Shown here: positions 57,572 through 64,000 of the stretch, one piece after another
Layout: every line of letters starts with the position of its first letter
Position numbering within the stretch: the first letter of the stretch is position 1
Assembly: GCF_004801305.1 (NCBI RefSeq)
Contig: NZ_SSOD01000005.1
Location: 124,001 to 188,000, forward strand
From: Pseudothauera rhizosphaerae
GTDB lineage: Bacteria; Pseudomonadota; Gammaproteobacteria; Burkholderiales; Rhodocyclaceae
Direction: 5' to 3'
Length of the DNA stretch: 64,000 nucleotides
The notes under the pieces: model-generated
The model's input: only the letters and a program-made list of their open reading frames with translations
Databases searched by the model: none
What the model was told of the DNA's origin: nothing
Program-made: the position numbers and the translations under genes

Positions 57572-57681
57572 GGAGAAAGGTGGCAATCTGCCCGTCCCCC
57601 GTCAGGGGGCCCGGACTTTCGGCGGATGTCGTCCAGTTTCATTTCAGCGGAAAGCGTGCGGGTTGGCGGGCATCACGGCGC

Positions 57682-58509
57682 TCACTTGCTGCCGGCGGCG
57701 TATTTCTTCTCAAGCTCCGCAACGTATCCGCTGCGCTTGCCGGGGAACCATTTCTGCTCCAGTTCGCGGATGTAGCCGGCGCGATACCATTCCTGCGAAA
57801 GCTCGGTCAGCAATGCATGGAAGCGCTCCTCGCCGTGGCGCACCGCGATGGCGACGGGCTGGGGCAGGATCGATTCCAACGGCAATTCGTAATTGGCCCA
57901 TTGGGGCTCTTCCAGGCGCTGGGTCAGCGCGTTGTCGTCATACACGAAGCCGATGCAATTGCCGTTCTGCAGGGCCGAATAGGCTTCCGGCGGCGATTTG
58001 AAGGCGATCACCTCGGCGCCGTATTCCTGCTGCACGTGGCGGTTGAAATACGCCCCCTGGTTGGCGCAGATCTTCCTGCCCTTGAGTTCCTTCCAGTCGC
58101 GGATGCCGGCGGATTTCACCAGCATCACATTGGCCGCCGAGGCGTAATAACCCGGCTCGACGATGGCGACGACCTTGCGCCGCTCCGGCGTGTCGTTCAT
58201 CGCCGCGATCAGCACGTCGATCTTTCCCTGTTCGAGAAACTGGATTTGATTGGCGGCCTCGGTGGGGATGATTTCCAGCCCGACCTTCAGGCGTTCCGCC
58301 ACCTTGCGCGCCAGATCGACGGAAAACCCTTCGAATTCGCCCGCCGCATTGCGCACGCCGAAGGGCTTGTAATTCGATTTGCCGCCCACCACCAGCTTGC
58401 CGCGCTGCTGGATGTCGTCGATCGCATCCGCCTGCGCGGGCGTGGCGAATTGCAGGCCCACGGCGGTCAATAGCAATGCGCTGATGCGGCCCAATGCGTG
58501 AACGTTCAT
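57682..58509 (-). CDS. Amino acid ABC transporter substrate-binding protein (family 3)
   Basis: A 275-residue periplasmic binding protein with a signal peptide (cleavage near AQAD) and the family-3 pattern GKLVVGGKSNYKPFGVRNAAGEFEGFSVDLARKVAERL. ATG58509 has an AGGAG ribosome binding site; an in-frame GTG at 58515 would add two residues. First gene of the minus-strand operon and divergent from the LysR regulator. In most family-3 proteins an Asp follows the F-EGFDVDLA pattern; here it is SVDL, a mild change. Confidence 0.92.
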   Translation of the reverse strand: MNVHALGRISALLLTAVGLQFATPAQADAIDDIQQRGKLVVGGKSNYKPFGVRNAAGEFEGFSVDLARKVAERLKVGLEIIPTEAANQIQFLEQGKIDVLIAAMNDTPERRKVVAIVEPGYYASAANVMLVKSAGIRDWKELKGRKICANQGAYFNRHVQQEYGAEVIAFKSPPEAYSALQNGNCIGFVYDDNALTQRLEEPQWANYELPLESILPQPVAIAVRHGEERFHALLTELSQEWYRAGYIRELEQKWFPGKRSGYVAELEKKYAAGSK

Positions 58510-58625
58510 TTGCACTCCTTCATGGCGGGCAGCGAAACGCCCTTATAGAAAAAACGGAATAAGCTTCTCAATAGAAATTATTACTTGGTTTTTTATCAAC
58601 TATATATTCTCGCAATCGGCTCAAC

Positions 58626-58645
58626 AATCGCCATTTGTGGCGATT
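58626..58645. promoter_or_regulatory. LysR-type operator palindrome
   Basis: AATCGCCATTTGTGGCGATT is a perfect inverted repeat with 8-base arms around TTTG, 35 bases before the LysR start and in the AT-rich divergent promoter region (58510-58679). LysR proteins commonly bind such sites to repress their own gene and activate the divergent operon. Confidence 0.7.
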
Positions 58646-58679
58646 AATCCATGACAAAAAATCATGTTTCGGAGCGAGC

Positions 58680-59603
58680 ATGCCGAGTTTGAGAAAAAGG
58701 CTTCCGCCGCCCAACAGCATCGTCACGTTTGAATCCGCCGCGCGTCACGGCAGTTTCACGTCGGCCTCGGAAGAATTGCGCGTGACCCAGGCCGCCGTGA
58801 GCCGGCAGATCCGGCGCATCGAGGATTACATCGGCCAGGCCCTGTTCAAGCCGGCGGGGCGCGGGCGGGTGCTCACGCCCGCCGGGCGCGAGCTTTTCGA
58901 AGCGGTCTCCATCGGCCTCGGCCACATCGCCGGCGCGGTATCGAGGATTCAGGAAAAAAGCGCGCGCTCCTGCGTCACCATCGCCACGCCGCTGTCCTTC
59001 GCCAACCTGTGGCTGATTCCGCGCATCGCCTCGTTCCGGCGCGCCTATCCGGACATCGAGATCCGCTTCGTCACCACCGACGGCGACCTCGACCCCGCCG
59101 GCGCGGGCCTGCCCCTGGCGGTGCGCTACGGCGACGGCAAGTGGCCGCACCTGGCGGTGACGCCCTTCCTGGAACTGGAAGTGTTCCCGGTGTGCACCGC
59201 CGGCTACCTGAAGGAATGCGGGCGCCTGGAAAGCGTGGACGACCTGCTGGGCAAGACCCTGCTGGACCGGGAAACCGAAAACGCCTTCGCGATCCGCTGG
59301 AGCACCTGGCTGGAGGCCATGGGCGCCGCGCCCGAGCAGAGCCCGCGGCGCCTGTACTTCAACAGCTACGAGACGGTGATCCGCGCGGTGCTCACCGGCC
59401 AGGGCGTGGCGCTGGGGGTGGACGTGCTGCTGGAGGAACACCTCGGCCAGTCCATGCTGGTGGCGCCGCTGGATTGCCGGCTGCGCTGGCCGCAGGCCTA
59501 CTACCTGGTGTCGCCCCACGGCGCCGAACTGACGCGGGAAATGTGCATCTTCGCCGACTGGCTGCTCAGCGAGGCCCGCGCCGCGCGCAGCGCCAGGCAT
59601 TAG
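58680..59603 (+). CDS. LysR-family transcriptional regulator (GcvA-type)
   Basis: A 307-residue regulator. The N-terminal winged helix (LPPPNSIVTFESAARHGSFTSASEELRVTQAAVSRQIRRIEDYIGQALF) has the LP.....FE.AAR..S...AA.EL..T..AVS pattern of the GcvA/AmpR group, followed by the effector domain. ATG58680 follows GGAGCGA; an open frame to 58635 has no such support. It is divergent from the amino-acid importer operon, its likely target, with a 20-base palindrome between. Confidence 0.93.
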   Translation: MPSLRKRLPPPNSIVTFESAARHGSFTSASEELRVTQAAVSRQIRRIEDYIGQALFKPAGRGRVLTPAGRELFEAVSIGLGHIAGAVSRIQEKSARSCVTIATPLSFANLWLIPRIASFRRAYPDIEIRFVTTDGDLDPAGAGLPLAVRYGDGKWPHLAVTPFLELEVFPVCTAGYLKECGRLESVDDLLGKTLLDRETENAFAIRWSTWLEAMGAAPEQSPRRLYFNSYETVIRAVLTGQGVALGVDVLLEEHLGQSMLVAPLDCRLRWPQAYYLVSPHGAELTREMCIFADWLLSEARAARSARH

Positions 59604-59615
59604 GCGGCGGGGCTG

Positions 59616-60155
59616 CTACTGCTGCGCCTGCTGCTGCGCTTCGCGGGCGGCGCGCTCCATGTCGCGCACGAAGTAGATGAAATCCATCTCCGCCGCCGGG
59701 GCGCCCAGGCGGGTGGCCACCGCCGAGATCTGCCCGCGGTGGTGGGTGAAGTGGTTCATCAGATGGGTGAGGATGTCGGCCAGCGTGGCGTGGTGCACCT
59801 CGCCGCCGCTGCGGGTGTAGCGCACCATGCCGTCGAACTCGGCCTGCTGCCGCTGCGCCAGCCAGTGGCGGAAGTGGCGCAGCTCGTGCTGCAGCCCGTG
59901 CTTGAGTTCCGTCCAGCGCGGCTCGCCGATGCGGTGGAAATCCACCGCCGGGCTTTCGCCGCGCAGCTGGGCCGCCCACAGGCGCAGCACCACCAGCAAG
60001 TGGTCCACGGTGTGGTGGATGCTGCCGAAGAACAGGCCCTCCTGCGCTTCCAGGGCCTCGGGCTGCAGGCGGGCCAGGCTGTCGAACAGCACCTGGTTGG
60101 CCCACAACTGGTAGTCGGTCTGCCGGATGAAGTGGCTGCGCCAGTCCGTCGCCAT
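59616..60155 (-). CDS. DinB-family metal-dependent protein
   Basis: A 179-residue four-helix protein of the DinB/YfiT group. His48 (SIHHTVDHL), His135 and His139 (HLMNHFTHHRGQ) form the expected metal triad. Members include thiol-dependent S-transferases and stress proteins of unknown role; no reaction can be named here. It is convergent with the LysR gene, 12 bases apart. Confidence 0.88.
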   Translation of the reverse strand: MATDWRSHFIRQTDYQLWANQVLFDSLARLQPEALEAQEGLFFGSIHHTVDHLLVVLRLWAAQLRGESPAVDFHRIGEPRWTELKHGLQHELRHFRHWLAQRQQAEFDGMVRYTRSGGEVHHATLADILTHLMNHFTHHRGQISAVATRLGAPAAEMDFIYFVRDMERAAREAQQQAQQ

Positions 60156-60183
60156 GCTTCGCCTCCCGCGCCCGGACGCCGCG

Positions 60184-60681
60184 CTAAACGGATTCGTTCA
60201 GCAGGCGTTCGAGCAATGCGTGCAACTTGTCGAAGTCGGGTTCGCCGAGATACTTCTGCACGATCTGCCCGCGCTTGTCGATCAGGAAGGTCGTCGGGGT
60301 GAGGCGCACGCCTTCGAAGGCCCGCGCCACCTCGCCGCGGGCGTCCAGCGCCACGGTGAAGGGCAGGCCGGTGCGCTCCGCGTAGGCCTTCACCTGGGCG
60401 GGCGGGTCGTAGTCCATGGCCACGGCGATGGTGCGGTAGCCGCGCGGGGCGAACTTCTCGTGGGTGCGCACCAGTTCCGGCATCTCCTTGACGCAGGTGG
60501 TGCAGGTGGTGGCCCAGAAATTCACCAGCACCACCTGGCCGCGCAGGTCGGCGGTGCGCAAGGTTTCGCCCTGCAGCGTGGTGAAGGCCACGTCCGGCGC
60601 GGCCGGTTTCCGGGTGAACACGAAAAAGCCCGCGATGGCGAGAACCAGAACCGCGATCGCGGCGATAATCTTGACCTTCAT
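60184..60681 (-). CDS. TlpA-family membrane-anchored thiol:disulfide oxidoreductase-like protein
   Basis: A 165-residue thioredoxin-fold protein with an N-terminal membrane anchor (about 4-23) and active site Cys60-Thr-Thr-Cys63 in NFWATTCTTCVKEMPEL. The C-T-T-C motif is unusual compared with C-x-P-C and should shift the redox potential. It retains TPTTFLIDKRG. The DinB gene lies 28 bases downstream on the same strand. Its start is only 24 bases from that of the divergent DUF4197 gene. Confidence 0.88.
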   Translation of the reverse strand: MKVKIIAAIAVLVLAIAGFFVFTRKPAAPDVAFTTLQGETLRTADLRGQVVLVNFWATTCTTCVKEMPELVRTHEKFAPRGYRTIAVAMDYDPPAQVKAYAERTGLPFTVALDARGEVARAFEGVRLTPTTFLIDKRGQIVQKYLGEPDFDKLHALLERLLNESV

Positions 60682-60705
60682 GTGCCTGACCGAGAGAGGT
60701 GCGTC

Positions 60706-61398
60706 ATGGGTCCGATTCTGCGAGCTTTCGCCCTGCTTGTCATCTGCACGCCCTTGTGGGCGGCCGGCGGCCTTGCCAGCCTGGCCGGCTTCAGCGAGCA
60801 GAACAGTGCCACCGGTCTGCGAGAGGCCCTGACCCAGGGGGCCGGGCGCGCGGTGGACCTGCTCGGCCGCCGCGACGGCTTCCTGGCCAATCCCAAGGTG
60901 AAGATTCCCTTGCCCGAGGCGCTGGAGAAGGCCGAGCCCCTGTTGCGCATGACCGGGCGCGGCAAGGATCTGGACGAGCTGGTGACCGCCATGAACCGGG
61001 CCGCCGAGGCGGCCGTGCCGGAGGCGCGCAGCCTGCTCGTCAATGCGGTGAAGCAGATGAGCGTGCAGGACGCCAAGAACATCCTCACCGGCGGCGACGA
61101 TTCCGGCACGCGTTACTTCCGCCAACACACGGAAGGCCGGCTCACGGAACTCTTCCTGCCCGTGGTCAAGCGCAGCACCGACCGCCTGGCGCTCGCCGGG
61201 CAGTACAACGCCCTGGCCGGCCAGGCCGCCACTTTCGGCCTGTTGAAGGCCGAGGACGCCCAGATCGAGGGCTACGTCACGCGCAAGGCCCTGGACGGCC
61301 TGTACCTGCTGATCGCCGAGGAAGAGCGCGCCATCCGCGCCAACCCGGTGGAAGCGGCCGGCACCTGGGCCAAGCGCATCTTCGGCGCCCTCAAGTAA
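60706..61398 (+). CDS. DUF4197 exported protein
   Basis: A 230-residue protein with a signal peptide (cleavage near LWAAG, residue 20) and the DUF4197 pattern GLREALTQGAGRAVDLLGRRDGFLANPKVKIPLPEAL, LLVNAVKQMSVQDAKNILTGGDDSGTRYFRQ and a conserved C-terminal helix. The function is unknown. The ATG follows GAGAGAGGT. It precedes rep by five bases. Confidence 0.85.
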   Translation: MGPILRAFALLVICTPLWAAGGLASLAGFSEQNSATGLREALTQGAGRAVDLLGRRDGFLANPKVKIPLPEALEKAEPLLRMTGRGKDLDELVTAMNRAAEAAVPEARSLLVNAVKQMSVQDAKNILTGGDDSGTRYFRQHTEGRLTELFLPVVKRSTDRLALAGQYNALAGQAATFGLLKAEDAQIEGYVTRKALDGLYLLIAEEERAIRANPVEAAGTWAKRIFGALK

Positions 61399-61403
61399 GG
61401 CCC

Positions 61404-63389
61404 ATGGCGGCCCTGCTCAACGCCCCCCAGCGCGAGGCCATCCGCTATCTGGACGGCCCCTCGCTGGTGCTCGCCGGCGCGGGCAGCGGCAAGACCCGGG
61501 TCATCACCCACAAGATCGCCCATCTGATCAACGAATGCGGCTTCGAGCCGTACAACATCGCCGCCATCACTTTCACCAACAAGGCCGCCAAGGAGATGCA
61601 GGAGCGCGTCGCCCACCTGATGGGCGGGCGGGCGCCGCGGGGGCTCACGGTGTGCACCTTCCACGCCCTGGGCGTGCGCATCATCCGCCAGGAGGCGGTG
61701 CACTGCGGGCTGAAGCCCCAGTTCTCCATCCTGGACGCCGCCGACACGGTGCAGATCGTCGCCGACGCCGCCAAGGACGGCGACAAGGGCATCGCTAAGC
61801 AGATGCAGTGGCAGATTTCCGCGTGGAAGAACGCCATGGTCACCCCGGCCGAGGCCGCGCAACTGGCCGACAACGAACTCGCCGCGGCGGCGGCCGCGGC
61901 CTACGTGGAGTACGACCGCACCCTGCGCGCCTACCAGGCGGTGGATTTCGACGACCTCATCGGCCTGCCGGTGCAGCTCTTCGAGAACAACGAAGAGGTG
62001 CGCGAGCGCTGGCAGCATCGCCTGCGCTACCTGCTGATCGACGAATACCAGGACACCAACCGCGCCCAGTACCGCCTGCTGCGCCAGCTCTCCGGCGAGC
62101 GCGGCATGTTCACCGCGGTGGGCGACGACGACCAGGCCATCTACGCCTGGCGTGGCGCGGACGTGGAGAACCTGCGCCTGCTGCAGCAGGACTACCCGAA
62201 GCTCAAGGTCATCAAGCTGGAGCAGAACTACCGCTCCTCGCGCCGCATCCTGGAGGCGGCCAACACGCTCATCGCCAACAACGAAAAGCTCTTCGAGAAG
62301 CGCCTGTGGTCCGAGCACGGCCCGGGCGAGCAGATCGCCGTGCATGGCTGCCGCGACGCCGAGGCCGAAGCCGAATGGGTGGCCATGAAGATCAATGCCC
62401 ACCGCTTCGAGGCCCGCACCGCCTACAAGGACTACGCCATCCTGTACCGGGGCAACCACCAGGCGCGCGGGGTGGAGCAGGCCCTGCGCAACGCCGGCAT
62501 TCCCTACGTGATCTCCGGCGGGCAGAGCTTCTTCGACAAGGCCGAGATCCGCGACCTGATCGCCTACCTGCGCCTGCTGCAGAACGAGGACGACGACCTC
62601 GCCTTCATCCGCGCCATCACCACGCCGCGGCGCGGCATCGGCGCCGCCACGCTGGAAACCCTGGGGCGCTATGCCGGCGAGCGCCACGTGAGCCTGTTCG
62701 CCGCGGTGGCGGAGGAGGGGCTGGCCGAACACCTGGCCGTCCGCCAGCTCGAAGCGGTGCGGGAATTCACCGCCTTCATCGACAAGCTCAAGTACCGCGT
62801 GACCCGCGAACCCGCCGGCCGCCTGTTGGAGGATCTCCTCGCCGCCACCCGTTACGAGGCCTGGCTGTTCGAGCACCTGGACAGCCGCGAGGCGGAAACC
62901 AAGTGGAGCAACGTGCGCGACTTCGTCGGCTGGCTCACCCGCAAGGGCGACGAGGACGGCAAGAACCTGGTCGAACTCGCCCAGACCATCGCGCTCATTT
63001 CCATGCTGGACAAGGACGACCCGGACTTCGACGGCGTGCAGCTCGCCACCCTGCACGCCTCCAAGGGCCTGGAATTCCCCCACGTTTTCCTGATCGGCGT
63101 GGAGGAGGGCCTGCTGCCCCACCAGGCCAGCCTGGACGAGGACAAGGTGGAGGAAGAGCGCCGTCTGATGTACGTGGGCATCACCCGCGCGCAGCGCAGC
63201 CTCACCCTGACCTGGTGCGAGCGGCGCAAGATGGGCAAGGAATTCCGCCCCTGCCAGATCAGCCGCTTCGTCGCCGAGATGGGCGGCGACGTCAAGCTGA
63301 GCCACCGGCGCAGCAACGATCCCCTGGGCAAGGAAGAAGGCCGCAACCGCGCCGCGGCCCTGCTCGCCATGCTGGAACGGCGCTCGTAG
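61404..63389 (+). CDS. rep: ATP-dependent DNA helicase Rep
   Basis: UvrD-family 3'-5' helicase that clears proteins and restarts replication forks. The 661-residue protein has Walker A GAGSGKT (25-31), motif Ia ITFTNKAAKEM, motif II DEYQDTN (213-219), GDDDQAIYAWRGA, LEQNYRSSRRIL and the C-terminal VGITRAQRSL. The stop codon TAG (63387-63389) lies inside the left arm of a REP-like repeat that begins at 63386, so the repeat supplies the end of the gene. Confidence 0.95.
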   Translation: MAALLNAPQREAIRYLDGPSLVLAGAGSGKTRVITHKIAHLINECGFEPYNIAAITFTNKAAKEMQERVAHLMGGRAPRGLTVCTFHALGVRIIRQEAVHCGLKPQFSILDAADTVQIVADAAKDGDKGIAKQMQWQISAWKNAMVTPAEAAQLADNELAAAAAAAYVEYDRTLRAYQAVDFDDLIGLPVQLFENNEEVRERWQHRLRYLLIDEYQDTNRAQYRLLRQLSGERGMFTAVGDDDQAIYAWRGADVENLRLLQQDYPKLKVIKLEQNYRSSRRILEAANTLIANNEKLFEKRLWSEHGPGEQIAVHGCRDAEAEAEWVAMKINAHRFEARTAYKDYAILYRGNHQARGVEQALRNAGIPYVISGGQSFFDKAEIRDLIAYLRLLQNEDDDLAFIRAITTPRRGIGAATLETLGRYAGERHVSLFAAVAEEGLAEHLAVRQLEAVREFTAFIDKLKYRVTREPAGRLLEDLLAATRYEAWLFEHLDSREAETKWSNVRDFVGWLTRKGDEDGKNLVELAQTIALISMLDKDDPDFDGVQLATLHASKGLEFPHVFLIGVEEGLLPHQASLDEDKVEEERRLMYVGITRAQRSLTLTWCERRKMGKEFRPCQISRFVAEMGGDVKLSHRRSNDPLGKEEGRNRAAALLAMLERRS

Positions 63390-63457
63390 GAGCGGGCTTG
63401 CCCGCGATGCGGCCTGCGGGAAAACAAACACCCCATCGCGGGCAAGCCCGCTCCTAC
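63386..63457. repeat. REPIN-like inverted repeat (24-base perfect arms)
   Basis: The left arm (63386-63409, beginning GTAGGAGCGGGCTTGCCCG) and right arm (63434-63457) are exact reverse complements and enclose a 24-base spacer. Each arm contains the inner palindrome GCGGGCTTGCCCGC. The layout, two REP sequences facing each other, matches REPINs known best from Pseudomonas. The left arm contains the rep stop codon. Confidence 0.8.
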
Positions 63458-63488
63458 CGGCGCGCAGGCGGGCACGGGCTGGGCGCGC

Positions 63489-63512
63489 AAAAAAGGCAGC
63501 CCGCAGGCTGCC
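63489..63512 (-). terminator. Rho-independent terminator of the cytochrome gene
   Basis: On the minus strand GGCAGCC, a 4-base loop and GGCTGCC are followed by six T residues (A-run at 63489-63494 on the plus strand). It lies 29 bases after the cytochrome stop and is the clearest intrinsic terminator in the window. Confidence 0.85.
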
Positions 63513-63540
63513 CCTCTGTTGCCGTGCGACCGGTCGCCGC

Positions 63541-63999
63541 TTACTCCACCGGCGGCTCGGTGAAGCCGGCGCCGGCGGTGTTGGCCAGATAGGCCGTCGC
63601 GCGCACCACTTCCGCATCGGTCAGGTCGGTCGCGCCACCCTTGGGCGGCATTGCATTCAGGCCGTTGGTCACCGAGGCCACCAGCGCGTCCAGGCCCTTG
63701 CCCAGGCGCGGCGCCCACTGGCCGGCGTCGCCGGTCGTCGGCGCGCCCAGCACGCCCGTGGCGTGGCAGGCGGTACACACGGCGTTGTAGATCTGCTCGC
63801 CGGTGCGCGAACCGGCGGCGACCTTTTCCACCTTGAGTTCGATCCTGGCGACCGGGGCGATGGCCGAGGCGGTCACTTCCGGGTCCACCTCGGGCGGCTT
63901 GCCACAGCCAGCCAGCAGCGAAGCTGCGACCACGGCAACGACAGGCAGGGCGAGGCTAAGAGGCCGCTGGGCGGCGCGAGTAGCGCAATGTTCCGACAT
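63541..63999 (-). CDS. Lipoprotein cytochrome c (class I, c5-like)
   Basis: A 152-residue exported cytochrome with a lipobox LLAGC (Cys32), heme site C75-T-A-C-H79 and Met117 (NAMPPKGG) as the probable sixth ligand. It should sit on the periplasmic face of a membrane and carry electrons. ATG63999 is at the window edge; the whole gene appears present, but a longer N-terminus cannot be ruled out. The c5 type resembles cytochromes linked to terminal oxidases. Confidence 0.9.
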   Translation of the reverse strand: MSEHCATRAAQRPLSLALPVVAVVAASLLAGCGKPPEVDPEVTASAIAPVARIELKVEKVAAGSRTGEQIYNAVCTACHATGVLGAPTTGDAGQWAPRLGKGLDALVASVTNGLNAMPPKGGATDLTDAEVVRATAYLANTAGAGFTEPPVE

Positions 64000-64000
64000 G

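Overview
The window is a gene-dense, high-GC (about 70%) stretch of proteobacterial chromosome. Gene content and order (def-fmt-htpX, a selenocysteine formate dehydrogenase with its sel genes, gatCAB divergent from mreBCD-mrdA-rodA-rlpA, dacC-dat-ybeD-lipB-lipA) suggest a betaproteobacterium of the Rhodocyclales type (Azoarcus/Thauera relatives). That placement is inference from gene order and protein features; no rRNA is present to confirm it. No insertion sequence, phage, CRISPR array or rRNA was seen, and no gene-free stretch exceeds 300 bases.

Region 1 (1-2.7 kb): the start of a divergent exported-protein gene, then def, fmt and htpX (N-terminal formyl metabolism and membrane protease). 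Region 2 (2.8-23.5 kb) is the most coherent part: a sigma54-type response regulator and a sensor kinase with a large periplasmic domain, a -24/-12 promoter with paired upstream palindromes, and the formate dehydrogenase operon fdnG-fdnH-fdnI-fdhE-selA. fdnG is interrupted by an in-frame UGA (codon 196) followed by a SECIS-like hairpin, so it is a selenoprotein and not a pseudogene. The same 17 kb encode selA, selB and the selenocysteine tRNA (selC), so the insertion machinery sits beside its client; selD is not in the window. Between selA and selB lie a three-gene periplasmic operon (flavocytochrome-c flavoprotein, thioredoxin-like, transglutaminase-like) with a hairpin-rich leader, an Xre/RES toxin-antitoxin pair, a VOC protein and a YihY membrane protein. 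Ada-like and AlkA repair genes precede selC.

Region 3 (23.5-29.9 kb): a GcvH-like/DsrE-like gene pair, a LysE exporter with an AraC regulator, and gatCAB with a lipoprotein gene inserted. Region 4 (30.0-41.5 kb): the rod-shape operon mreBCD-mrdA-rodA-rlpA, then dacC, dat, ybeD, lipB, lipA and two small poorly known genes. Region 5 (41.5-53.4 kb, minus strand): nutrient scavenging. An SsuABC-like importer is followed by an FMN monooxygenase of the NtaA/DszA type, two tandem-duplicated peptide-type binding proteins and a DppBCDF-like importer; four copies of an ATATG motif lie upstream of the first gene. Region 6 (53.4-59.6 kb): a polar amino-acid-type ABC importer with an FAD oxidoreductase and an AhpD-like protein, divergent from a GcvA-type LysR regulator with a perfect 20-bp palindrome between them. 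Region 7 (59.6-64 kb): DinB-like, thioredoxin-like, DUF4197, Rep helicase and a lipoprotein cytochrome c.

Dispersed palindromes (11055-11125 and 25178-25246; a REPIN-like 24-bp inverted repeat at 63386-63457; a C/G-rich hairpin at 57549-57571) lie between genes. Most of the long alternative-frame ORFs are shadows produced by the high GC content.
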